Assembly: GCF_900113865.1 (NCBI RefSeq)
Contig: NZ_FOQY01000035.1
Span: 24,654-88,653, forward strand
Direction of reading: 5' to 3'
Origin: Streptosporangium canum
Lineage (GTDB): Bacteria; Actinomycetota; Actinomycetes; Streptosporangiales; Streptosporangiaceae
DNA length: 64,000 bases
Position 1 is the first letter of the stretch. Each line of letters starts with the position of its first letter. A program made the translations under genes and the position numbers. Positions 7,551-15,618 of this stretch are shown in pieces. The notes beneath the pieces are model-generated. The model was not told the origin of the DNA. It saw nothing but the letters and a program-made list of their open reading frames with translations, and made no database searches.

Positions 7551-9686
7551 GTGTCAAAGGTGACGGACCTCGTCAAGCGCCTGTTCATCGGGCGGGCGCT
7601 GCGCAGCACGCAGTTGCATGAGCAACTGCTCCCCAAGCGCATCGCCCTGCCGGTTTTCGCGAGCGACGCGCTCTCCTCGGTGGCCTACGCCCCGCAGGAG
7701 ATCCTCGTCATCCTCTCCATCGCCGGGCTCTCGTTCTACAGCTTCGCCCCGTGGGTCGCCATCGCCGTCGTCGTCGTGATGCTCACGGTCGTGGCGTCCT
7801 ACCGGCAGAACGTGCACGCCTATCCCAGCGGCGGCGGCGACTACGAGGTGGCCACCGTCAACCTCGGCCAGAACGCCGGCCTCACCGTCGCCAGTGCCCT
7901 GATGGTCGACTACGTCCTCACCGTCGCGGTGTCGGTGGCCAACGGCGTCGACTACGTCGGCGCCACGATCCCCTACGTCGCCGAGCACAAGCCACTGGTC
8001 GCGATCGCCATCGTCGTCCTGCTGACGCTGGTCAACCTCCGCGGCATCCGCGAGTCCGGCGGGGCCTTCGCGATCCCCACCTACGCCTTCATGTTCGCGG
8101 TCATCGGCCTGATCGTGTGGGGCGGCTTCCGGCTGCTCGTGCTCGGCGACGAGCTGCGCGCCCCCACCGCCGGCTACGAGATCCTCGCCGAGCAGGCCAA
8201 CATGACGTCCTTCGCGGCGGCCTTCCTCATCCTGCGGGCGTTCTCCTCCGGCTGCGCCGCGCTCACCGGCGTGGAGGCGATCAGCAACGGCGTGCCCGCC
8301 TTCCGCAAGCCCAAGAGCAAGAACGCCGCGACCACGCTGCTGATGATGGGCCTGGTCTCGGTCGTCATGTTCGTCGGCATCATCTCGCTCGGCCTGGCCT
8401 CCGGCGTCAAGCTCGCCGACCCCGCCAGGGCCGCCTACGACGTGCTCATCGACGGCAGGCCCGCGGGACCCGGCTACTACCAGCAGCCGATCATCGCCCA
8501 GGTCGCCGAGGCGGTCTTCGGCTCCGGCTCGCTGTTCTTCTTCGCCATCGCCGCGGTCACCGCGCTGATCCTGTTCCTCGCGGCCAACACCGCCTTCAAC
8601 GGTTTCCCGGTGCTCGGCTCCATCCTGGCCCAGGACCGCTTCCTCCCCCGCCAGCTGCACACCCGGGGTGACCGGCTGGCCTTCTCCAACGGCATCATCT
8701 TCCTGGCCGCCGCCGCCTGCCTGCTGCTGTGGGGCTTCGACGCCGACGTCAGCCGCCTGCTCAACCTCTACATCGTGGGCGTCTTCGTGTCGTTCACGCT
8801 GAGCCAGATCGGCATGGTCCGGCACTGGACCCGGCATCTGAAGACCGAGACCGACTCCTCGGTCCGCCAGCAGATGAGACGTTCGCGGGTCATCAACTTC
8901 TTCGGCGGCGTCATGACCGGCGTGGTGCTGGTGGTCGTGCTGCTCACCAAGTTCACCCACGGCGCGTGGATCGTCTGCGTGGCCATGCCGCTGCTTTTCC
9001 TGATGATGAAGGCAATCCACCGCCACTACGAGAAGGTGGCCCGCGAGCTCGCCGTCTCCGAGGACTCCCAGATCGACGAGTCGATGCTGCCGGCCCGCAA
9101 CCACGCCGTCGTCCTGGTCTCCAAGATCCACAAGCCGACCCTGCGCGCCCTCGCCTACGCCCGCGCCACCCGGCCCTCGACCCTGGAGGCGCTCACCGTG
9201 GGCGTGGAGGGCGAGGAGGCCCGCGCCCTGCAGGAGGAGTGGGAGCGGCGGGGCATCCCGGTGCCGCTGAAGATGCTCGACTCGCCCTACCGCGAGATCA
9301 CCCGGCCGATCCTGGAGTACGTCAAGTCGCTGCGCCGCCGCTCGCCCCGCGACGTGGTGACCGTCTACATCCCCGAGTACGTCGTCGGCCACTGGTGGGA
9401 GCACCTGCTGCACAACCAGAGCGCGCTGCGGCTCAAGGGCCGGCTGCTCTTCCAGCCCGGAGTGATGGTCACCAGCGTGCCCTGGCAGCTCCACTCCTCC
9501 GACCGTCTCAAGGGCCGCCCCGAGCGCTACGCCCCCAACGCCGTCCGCCGCCGGCAGCGTGAGGCGCCCGCGGAGGAGGCGCGCCACGACGAGGCGCTCC
9601 GGGAGGAGGAGGCCGCCGTGGAGGAGTCCGCCCGCGACGCGGTGGCCCGTGACGAGATGGCCCGGGGCGAGGACGGCAAGGCATAA
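7551..9686 (+). CDS. KimA-like APC/KUP-superfamily potassium permease
   Basis: 711-residue permease: about 12 membrane helices in residues 30-480, then a soluble C-terminal region of about 230 residues. The opening motif LPVFASDALSSVAYAPQEIL, the YPSGGGDYEVA loop (about 87-97) and RAFSSGCAALTGVEAISNGVPAFR (about 226-250) are shared with YdaO/KimA, a proton-coupled high-affinity K+ importer controlled by cyclic-di-AMP. The soluble tail resembles the regulatory domain of KimA and ends in an Arg/Glu/Ala-rich stretch. GTG start at 7551. The divergent TrkA pair supports a role in potassium rather than amino-acid transport; the substrate remains inferred. Confidence 0.85.
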   Translation: MSKVTDLVKRLFIGRALRSTQLHEQLLPKRIALPVFASDALSSVAYAPQEILVILSIAGLSFYSFAPWVAIAVVVVMLTVVASYRQNVHAYPSGGGDYEVATVNLGQNAGLTVASALMVDYVLTVAVSVANGVDYVGATIPYVAEHKPLVAIAIVVLLTLVNLRGIRESGGAFAIPTYAFMFAVIGLIVWGGFRLLVLGDELRAPTAGYEILAEQANMTSFAAAFLILRAFSSGCAALTGVEAISNGVPAFRKPKSKNAATTLLMMGLVSVVMFVGIISLGLASGVKLADPARAAYDVLIDGRPAGPGYYQQPIIAQVAEAVFGSGSLFFFAIAAVTALILFLAANTAFNGFPVLGSILAQDRFLPRQLHTRGDRLAFSNGIIFLAAAACLLLWGFDADVSRLLNLYIVGVFVSFTLSQIGMVRHWTRHLKTETDSSVRQQMRRSRVINFFGGVMTGVVLVVVLLTKFTHGAWIVCVAMPLLFLMMKAIHRHYEKVARELAVSEDSQIDESMLPARNHAVVLVSKIHKPTLRALAYARATRPSTLEALTVGVEGEEARALQEEWERRGIPVPLKMLDSPYREITRPILEYVKSLRRRSPRDVVTVYIPEYVVGHWWEHLLHNQSALRLKGRLLFQPGVMVTSVPWQLHSSDRLKGRPERYAPNAVRRRQREAPAEEARHDEALREEEAAVEESARDAVARDEMARGEDGKA

Positions 9687-9747
9687 CCTTTCGTATGTAC
9701 TCCTGACGACAGGGAGGCTCGACGACGACGGACTGTGGGGGCATGGC

Positions 9748-10986
9748 ATGGCGGTTGAACTGACGGTGGGACCGGTCGCGCACGGCGGCTGGTGTGTCGC
9801 CCGCCACGACGGCCGGGTGGTCTTCGTACGGCACGCGCTCCCCGGCGAGCGCGTCCTCGCGGAGATCACCGAGGAGACCAGCCGCTTCCTGCGGGCCGAC
9901 GCCGTCGAGATCCTGGAGCCCTCCGCCGACCGGGTGACCCCGCCGTGCCCGTTCGCCGGGCCCGGCCGCTGCGGAGGCTGCGACTGGCAGCACGCCTCCC
10001 TCGACGCCCAGCGCCTGTTGAAGACCGACGTGGTCGCCGAGCAGCTCAGGCGGCTGGCCGGGATCGAGTGGAAGGGCGTCGTCGAGGAGGTGCCCGGCGC
10101 CCCCGACGGCCTCGGCTGGCGCACCCGCGTGCAGTTCGCCGTCGACCGTGAGGGCGTCCTCGGCCTGCGCCGTCACCGCTCCCACGACATCGAGCCGGTG
10201 GACGCCTGCCTGATCGCCCATCCGGAGGTGGAGAACGTCGGCGCCGAGGTCATGAACTGGCGCAACGCCTCCTCGGTCGAGGTCATCGCCTCCAGCACCG
10301 GGGAGCAGGCCGTCGTGGTCGCCCCCCGGCCCCGCCGTACGGTGGCCGTGCCCGACCTCGACACGAGCGTGGCCGTCTTCGTCGACGAGGGCAAGGGCCG
10401 CACCCGCGTGGTCCACGGCCGCAACCATCTCACCGAGCGCGTCGGCGACCGGGACTTCCAGGTCACCGGGAGCGGTTTCTGGCAGGTCCACCCGGGCGCC
10501 GCGGCCACGCTGGTCGCCACGGTCCTGGAGTTCGCCGCCCCGCAGCCGGGGGAGTGGGCCCTGGACCTCTACTGCGGTGTCGGCCTGTTCGCCGCGGGCC
10601 TGGCGGAGGCCGTCGGTCCCGAGGGCGCCGTGTTCGGCGTCGAGTCCGAGGCCGTGGCCGTGCGCGACGCCGAACGCAACCTCCGCGACCTGCCCCAGGC
10701 CCGCTTCGCCCGGGGCCGTGTCGAGAACGCCCTCGACCGCTTCGGCATCGAGCGCGCCGACCTGGTCGTCGTCGACCCGCCCCGGGCGGGTCTGGGACGC
10801 GACGTCGTCGACCGCGTCGCCGCCCTCCAGGCCGGCCGCATCGTCTACGTCTCCTGCGACCCGGCCACCCTCGCCCGTGACATCGCCTGGCTCGCCGAGC
10901 ACGGCTACAGCCTCGCCGACCTGCGCGCCTTCGACGCCTTCCCGATGACCCACCACGTGGAGTGCGTGGCCCTGCTGACCAGGTAG
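9748..10986 (+). CDS. TrmA/RlmD-family RNA (uracil-5-)-methyltransferase
   Basis: 412-residue SAM-dependent enzyme that methylates C5 of a uridine in tRNA or rRNA. N-terminal TRAM domain (1-60); iron-sulfur cluster ligands Cys67, Cys75, Cys78 (CPFAGPGRCGGC) and probably Cys154; SAM motif I DLYCGVGLFA near 273; VVVDPPRAGLG; and the catalytic nucleophile Cys370 in YVSCDPATLARD. The reading frame stays open upstream to 9559, but ATG 9748 (MAVELTVGPVAHGG) matches the family start and follows a TGTGGGGG site. It stands 61 bp behind the KimA-like gene. Whether the target is tRNA U54 or 23S U1939 cannot be decided here. Confidence 0.92.
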   Translation: MAVELTVGPVAHGGWCVARHDGRVVFVRHALPGERVLAEITEETSRFLRADAVEILEPSADRVTPPCPFAGPGRCGGCDWQHASLDAQRLLKTDVVAEQLRRLAGIEWKGVVEEVPGAPDGLGWRTRVQFAVDREGVLGLRRHRSHDIEPVDACLIAHPEVENVGAEVMNWRNASSVEVIASSTGEQAVVVAPRPRRTVAVPDLDTSVAVFVDEGKGRTRVVHGRNHLTERVGDRDFQVTGSGFWQVHPGAAATLVATVLEFAAPQPGEWALDLYCGVGLFAAGLAEAVGPEGAVFGVESEAVAVRDAERNLRDLPQARFARGRVENALDRFGIERADLVVVDPPRAGLGRDVVDRVAALQAGRIVYVSCDPATLARDIAWLAEHGYSLADLRAFDAFPMTHHVECVALLTR

Positions 10987-11008
10987 CCGACCCGGCCTCC
11001 GGCCGGTG

Positions 11009-11770
11009 CTACCCCTCGTCGCCGCCGAGCCGTTCCTCCAGCCGTTCCAGCCGCTGGAGGATCGGCTGCAGCTCCTGGCGGATGGCGGTGGACAGGGCGG
11101 CGGCCGGGGTGGCCGGAGCCGCCGCGGCGGCTCCGGCCTGGCCCTGCGCCCGGAGGTGGACGTAGCCGGCCAGGGCGGCCGTGACGGCGCGGCGGGTCAG
11201 CCGCGGCTCGGCGCCGAGACCCCGCAGGAGCTGACCGGCGGCTCCGTCGGGTTCGCCGATCAGCCCGAGAAGGAGATGCTCGCAGCCGATGTAGTTGTGC
11301 CCCATGCCGGTCGCGTCGGTGACGGCCAGCTCCAGGGCTCCCGCCGCGGGTCCGCCGAACCGGAGCGGGGAGCCGTCCGGCCCGGCGGGCGGCTCCGCGG
11401 GGGCCAGCCGGTCCAGCTCACGCCGTACCTGCTCGGGGTCGATCTCCATGGCGCGCAGGATGTGCAGGGCCAGGTTGCCGCCTTCGGCCAGCATGCCGCT
11501 CAGCAGGTGCTCGGTGCCGACCTCGGCGGCCCCCTCGGCGCGTGCCTGCTCCACCGCGAGCTTGACCGCGGTGCGGGTCCGATCGGTGAAATGCGTCAAG
11601 CGGGCCGTCGGGTCGTCGAGGTCGGGGGAGCCCAGCGCCGTCTCCCGGATGGCGGTGACCCGCCGTACGGCCTGCTCCAGGGCGCGCTGGCAGACGGCCG
11701 AGACCGGCACGCCCGCCTCCTTGACCGCTTCGGCCAGTTCGTCGGGCAGATAGACGTTGATCTTCGGCAT
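11009..11770 (-). CDS. Ribbon-helix-helix / Clp N-terminal domain fusion protein
   Basis: 253 residues. Residues 2-38 (INVYLPDELAEAVKEAGVPV...) look like a CopG/Arc-type ribbon-helix-helix DNA-binding segment. Two Clp_N-like repeats follow (about 60-115, TEHLLSGMLAEGGNLALHIL; about 130-200, CEHLLLGLIGEPDGAAGQLL), the fold with which ClpA/ClpC bind adaptors and substrates. There is no AAA+ ATPase domain. The C-terminus is a short predicted coiled coil (LQPILQRLERLEERLGG). The promoter holds a dyad suited to autoregulation. A transcription regulator sensing through Clp_N is inferred, not shown. Confidence 0.85.
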   Translation of the reverse strand: MPKINVYLPDELAEAVKEAGVPVSAVCQRALEQAVRRVTAIRETALGSPDLDDPTARLTHFTDRTRTAVKLAVEQARAEGAAEVGTEHLLSGMLAEGGNLALHILRAMEIDPEQVRRELDRLAPAEPPAGPDGSPLRFGGPAAGALELAVTDATGMGHNYIGCEHLLLGLIGEPDGAAGQLLRGLGAEPRLTRRAVTAALAGYVHLRAQGQAGAAAAAPATPAAALSTAIRQELQPILQRLERLEERLGGDEG

Positions 11771-11783
11771 TGGGCCCCCAATG

Positions 11784-11817
11784 GGGTTAGTGAAGGGTTA
11801 TAGCCCAGTTATAACCC
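11784..11817 (-). promoter_or_regulatory. GGGTTA operator-like sites in front of the RHH/Clp_N gene
   Basis: GGGTTATA (11795-11802) and TATAACCC (11810-11817) form a perfect 8-bp dyad with a 7-bp spacer; a further direct GGGTTA lies at 11784-11789, 11 bp from the next. The sites are 14-47 bp upstream of the start codon and AT-rich against the background. They suit a dimeric ribbon-helix-helix repressor acting on its own promoter (inference). Confidence 0.6.
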
Positions 11818-11833
11818 CGCTTGAGGCGCCTGT

Positions 11834-12910
11834 CTAGCGGGCAATGGCCGCCAGCAGCCGGGCGACGTCGGAGGTGGGGGCGGCGCCCCGGGTGGACAGC
11901 CAGGCCAGCCCGTTGCGGGTGGTGAAGGCGACGAGCTTGCGGGCGTCGGACGCGGTGAGGTCCCCGGAGCCGGCCAGGACGGGGGTGAGGGCGATCCGGT
12001 GCCAGGCGGTGGGCACGCCCAGGGAGCGGGCGACCTGGACGTGGGCGGCGCGGACGGCCGAGGCGACGGGCCGCAGGTCCGCCCGGCCGGAGGGGGCGCG
12101 CCGGATCGGGGTGAGGAGGTTGACGGCGGTGATCTCGGCGCCCGCCTGCCGGGTGGAGCGGAGCATCGCCTCGTCGCCGGGGGCCAGGCCGGTCCCGGTC
12201 GCGGGCAGGGTGAAGCTCACGGTGAGCGGACGGCCCCGCGCGGCGGCCTCACGCTGGAGGGCCGTGATCGCGCCGGCGCGGCGCAGGACGGCCCCGTCGT
12301 CACCCGGATCCTGGACCTCGAAGTCGATGTAGGTGGCGCCGAAGGCACCGACCGTCCGGCGGTAGGCGGCGGTGAGGCGGCCGAGGTCGGTGCAGGCGGC
12401 GGCCAGCTCACGGCCGACCGGACCGCCGAAGGCGAGACCGGCGTCGCCGCCGGCCGCGCGCAGGCGCCCCAGGCGGTCGGCGACCGGATTGCCGTCCTGC
12501 TCCTGCCCGCCGCCCCACCCGGGCGTGCAGTCGTGCTGCCCGGCGGTGAGGTGCCCGAGGGTGAACCAGCGGACGTTGCTCCGCCGGGCGGCCCTGGTCA
12601 GGTTGTAGAGCGGATCGCGGACGGTGTCCACGAACGTCACGAAACCCGACGGGCGGACGCCGGCGGGGGAGGGCGGCGCCGGTCCGGGCGCCTGGTCGGC
12701 CGCGGGCCGGGTGGCCAGACGGGGAGGGCCGACCCTGACGTGGGGCGCCTGGCCGGCCCGCGCCCAGCCGCCGGTCTCGGCGGGCAGCACCCAGATGGCG
12801 AGGCCGGTGCCGGCGACGAGCGCGACCGACGCGAGCGCGACCAGGGATCGGGGCGGGGTGCCCGGCTCGCGGGTCCGGCGGGCGGCGGAGCGGTCTGTCG
12901 CCACCGACAT
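11834..12910 (-). CDS. GH18-like (chitinase-type) membrane-anchored protein
   Basis: 358 residues with a single N-terminal membrane anchor or uncleaved signal (about 22-42, LVALASVALVAGTGLAIWVL), then a Pro/Ala linker and a TIM-barrel region resembling small actinomycete GH18 chitinases: HDCTPGWGGG, AAGGDAGLAFGGPVGRELAAAC, LTVSFTLP, WLSTRGAA. The catalytic DxDxE strand is altered to Y-I-D-F-E, keeping the last Asp and Glu but replacing the first Asp. Activity may be changed or lost. ATG 12910 is preferred over GTG 12919 because GGAAGG lies 8 bases upstream of it. Substrate unknown. Confidence 0.75.
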   Translation of the reverse strand: MSVATDRSAARRTREPGTPPRSLVALASVALVAGTGLAIWVLPAETGGWARAGQAPHVRVGPPRLATRPAADQAPGPAPPSPAGVRPSGFVTFVDTVRDPLYNLTRAARRSNVRWFTLGHLTAGQHDCTPGWGGGQEQDGNPVADRLGRLRAAGGDAGLAFGGPVGRELAAACTDLGRLTAAYRRTVGAFGATYIDFEVQDPGDDGAVLRRAGAITALQREAAARGRPLTVSFTLPATGTGLAPGDEAMLRSTRQAGAEITAVNLLTPIRRAPSGRADLRPVASAVRAAHVQVARSLGVPTAWHRIALTPVLAGSGDLTASDARKLVAFTTRNGLAWLSTRGAAPTSDVARLLAAIAR

Positions 12911-13058
12911 GGGATTCACCTTCCGGACGACATCGAGTGGTCGCGGGGAGTGTTCGGTCCGTTACCGAGCCGACCGAAAGTCTGAACGTTAGCAAGCGGT
13001 CGCGACACCGCGCGGGCTTTCTGTGGATGCCGTCCGGAGTGCCCGGATAATGGGATTC

Positions 13059-13982
13059 ATGAAGTTGAGGATCTTCACCGAACCGCAGCAGGGTGCCACC
13101 TACGACGAGCTGCTGGCGGTCGCGCAGGCCGCCGAGCGTCTGGGTTTCGACGCCTTCTTCCGTTCCGACCACTACATGCGGATCGGGCCGGGCGACCCCG
13201 GTCCCGGCCCCACCGACGCCTGGGTGACCCTCGCGGCTCTGGCCAGGGAGACCTCCACGATCAGGCTCGGCACCCTGGTCACCCCGGTCACCTTCCGGTT
13301 GCCGGGGTCGCTGGCGATCAGCGTGGCCCAGGTGGACCAGATGAGCGGGGGCCGGGTCGAGCTGGGCCTGGGCACCGGCTGGTTCGACGCCGAGCACACC
13401 GCGTACGGGATCCCGTTCCCGCCCGTGGGCGAGCGGTTCGGCCGGTTCGAGGAGCAGCTGGAGATCCTCACCGGCCTCTGGGCCACGCCTGCGGGCGAGA
13501 CGTTCTCGTTCGAGGGCGCCCACTACCGGCTGGCGGACTCGCCCGCCCTGCCCAAGCCCGTGCAGAGCCCCAGGCCGCCGATCATCGTCGGCGGGTTCGG
13601 GGCCAAGCGCACCCCCCGGCTGGCCGCGCGGTTCGCCGACGAGTACAACCTGCCCTTCCACACCCTGGACGACACCGGGCTGGCCTACGGCCGGATCCGG
13701 CAGGCGTGCGAGGCGGAGGGACGTTCGCGGATCGTGCTCTCGGCGGCCCAGAGCGTCGCCGTCGGCGCCGATGACGCCGAGATCGCGCGCCGGGCCGAGG
13801 CGGCCGGACAGGACCTCGCCGCGCTCCGCGCGAGCGGCCTGGCGGGCACCCCCGCCGAGGTGGTCGACAAGATCGGCCGGTTCGCCGAGCTGGGCGCCGA
13901 ACGGATCTACCTCCAGGTGATGGACCTGTCGGACCTGGACCACCTGGAGCTCATCGCCGCCGAGGTCCTGCCCCACGTGTAG
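13059..13982 (+). CDS. F420-dependent LLM-class oxidoreductase
   Basis: 307-residue luciferase-like TIM-barrel protein of the type that uses coenzyme F420 in actinomycetes. Typical features: an opening MKLRIFTEPQQGATYDELL, AAERLGFDAFFRSDHY, ARETSTIRLGTLVTPVTFR, SGGRVELGLGTGWFDAEH and PPIIVGGFGAKRTPRLAARFADEYN. ATG 13059 is chosen because homologous proteins begin at this strand; the frame extends to 13023 without a better start. The substrate cannot be predicted. It is divergent from the GH18-like gene and separated from hen1 by a strong hairpin, so it is monocistronic. Confidence 0.88.
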   Translation: MKLRIFTEPQQGATYDELLAVAQAAERLGFDAFFRSDHYMRIGPGDPGPGPTDAWVTLAALARETSTIRLGTLVTPVTFRLPGSLAISVAQVDQMSGGRVELGLGTGWFDAEHTAYGIPFPPVGERFGRFEEQLEILTGLWATPAGETFSFEGAHYRLADSPALPKPVQSPRPPIIVGGFGAKRTPRLAARFADEYNLPFHTLDDTGLAYGRIRQACEAEGRSRIVLSAAQSVAVGADDAEIARRAEAAGQDLAALRASGLAGTPAEVVDKIGRFAELGAERIYLQVMDLSDLDHLELIAAEVLPHV

Positions 13983-14000
13983 GCCGTGGACGCCCACGTC

Positions 14001-14035
14001 GACGACGCCGGAGCCGGCAGGCTCCCGGCGTCGTC
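14001..14035 (+). terminator. Hairpin terminator between the LLM oxidoreductase and hen1
   Basis: Left arm GACGACGCCGGAGCC (14001-14015), loop GGCA, right arm with one bulged C (14020-14035): a 15-bp stem without a T-tract, isolating the Hen1-Pnkp operon from upstream transcription. Confidence 0.65.
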
Positions 14036-14079
14036 TAACCGATGGCGCACATGATCGGATATCGGGCAGACTGAGCCGG

Positions 14080-15618
14080 GTGTTGCTCACGATCTCCACG
14101 ACCGTACGGCCCGCCACCGACCTCGGATTCCTGCTGCACAAACACCCGGACCGGGTTCAGGAGTTCGGCCAGTCGTACGGCACGGCCCGCGTCTTCTACC
14201 CGGAGGCGGGCGAGGAGCGCTGCACGGCGGCGCTGATGCTCGACGTCGACCCGGTCCGCCTGGTGCGCTCGCGCGGCCGGTCCACCCCCGACTACGCGCT
14301 GGGGCAGTACGTCAACGACCGGCCCTACGCCGCGTCGTCGCTGCTGGCCGTGGCGCTGGCGGACGTGTTCCGCACGGCCCGCACCGGCCGCTGCGACAGC
14401 CGTCCGGAACTGGCCGCCGGCCCCATCCCGCTGGAGATCACGCTGCCCGTGCTGCCCTGCCGGGGCGGTCCCGAGATGGCCCACCGGTTCTTCGAACCGC
14501 TGGGCTGGACGGTCGAGGCCCAGGCCGTACCGCTGGACGAGGGGTTCCCCGAGTGGGGCGACTCCCGTTACGTACGGCTGTCGCTGCGCGGCGAGGTACG
14601 GCTGGCCGACGCGCTCAACCACCTCTACGTGCTGCTGCCGGTGCTCGACGACGCCAAGCACTACTGGATCGCCTCCGACGAGGTGGACAAGCTGATCCGG
14701 GCGGGTGAGTCCTGGCTGGCCGCCCACCCCGACAGGAGCCTGATCACCCGCCGCTACCTCGGCCGCCGCCGGGCCCTCGCCCGCACCGCCTTCGCCCGTC
14801 TGGCCGAGCTCGGGGACGACGTGGAGGAGGACCTCGAACCTCCCGTCGAGGAGGATCCCGCGGCCGACCCCGGGCCGACGGCGGACGCTCCCTCATCGGA
14901 GCCGGCGGGTGAGCTTCCGGCGGTGCCCGCAGGCGAGCTTCCGGCGGTGTCCGCGGGGGAGGCGCCGGGGGAGCGGGACGCCGCGCCCAAGCGGCCTCTG
15001 AACGTCCTGCGCCGGGAGGCGGTGCTCGGGGCGCTGGCGGAGTCCGGGGCGCACAGCGTCATCGACCTGGGGTGCGGGTCCGGGCAGCTGGTCGGGGCGC
15101 TGCTGGACAGGCCGGAGTTCACCAAGGTGGCCGGGGTGGACGTGTCGGCGCAGGCGCTGGCGATCGCCGCCAGGCGGTTGAGGCTCGACCGGATGCCCGA
15201 CCGCCGGCGGGAACGGCTGCGGCTGTTCCAGGGGGCGCTGACCTACACCGACGACCGGTTCGCCGGATACGACGCCGCCGTTCTCATGGAGGTCGTCGAG
15301 CACGTCGACCCGCCGCGGCTGAACGCGCTGGAGCGGGTCGTCTTCGGCGCCGCCCGGCCGGGGCACGTGATCGTGACGACCCCCAACGCCGAGTACAACG
15401 TGCGCTACGACTTCCTGGAGGGCATGCGCCACCCCGACCACCGCTTCGAGTGGACGCGGGCGCAGTTCCAGGCGTGGGCGGCGGGGGTCTGCCGCGAGTA
15501 CGGCTACCACGTCGCCTTCCGGCCGGTCGGCGACGACGACCCCGAGCTGGGGCCGCCCACCCAGATGGCCCTGTTCGGCAGGGGAAGCGCCGCGAACGCG
15601 GGAGGCGGAGATGACTGA
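14080..15618 (+). CDS. hen1: Bacterial Hen1, 3'-terminal RNA ribose 2'-O-methyltransferase
   Basis: 512 residues. The N-terminal domain (1 to about 240, MLLTISTTVRPATDLGFLLHKHP...) is specific to bacterial Hen1 and in studied systems activates the Pnkp ligase. A 60-residue Pro/Glu/Ala linker with a repeated AGELPAV block leads into the SAM methyltransferase: VIDLGCGSGQL from about 325, metal-binding Glu404, Glu407, His408 (EVVEHVD) and a His in HPDHRFEW (451/454). Hen1 methylates the 2'-OH at the 3' end of cleaved RNA before Pnkp joins it, making the repaired tRNA resistant to the same ribotoxin. GTG start; its end overlaps pnkp by eight bases. Confidence 0.95.
   Translation: MLLTISTTVRPATDLGFLLHKHPDRVQEFGQSYGTARVFYPEAGEERCTAALMLDVDPVRLVRSRGRSTPDYALGQYVNDRPYAASSLLAVALADVFRTARTGRCDSRPELAAGPIPLEITLPVLPCRGGPEMAHRFFEPLGWTVEAQAVPLDEGFPEWGDSRYVRLSLRGEVRLADALNHLYVLLPVLDDAKHYWIASDEVDKLIRAGESWLAAHPDRSLITRRYLGRRRALARTAFARLAELGDDVEEDLEPPVEEDPAADPGPTADAPSSEPAGELPAVPAGELPAVSAGEAPGERDAAPKRPLNVLRREAVLGALAESGAHSVIDLGCGSGQLVGALLDRPEFTKVAGVDVSAQALAIAARRLRLDRMPDRRRERLRLFQGALTYTDDRFAGYDAAVLMEVVEHVDPPRLNALERVVFGAARPGHVIVTTPNAEYNVRYDFLEGMRHPDHRFEWTRAQFQAWAAGVCREYGYHVAFRPVGDDDPELGPPTQMALFGRGSAANAGGGDD

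Noticed and set aside
7554..10124. 856-codon open frame antisense to the KimA-like gene
   Set aside because: Spans two real genes on the opposite strand; composition (Asp/Gln/Gly/His runs) is the usual mirror of high-G+C third positions, with no domain.
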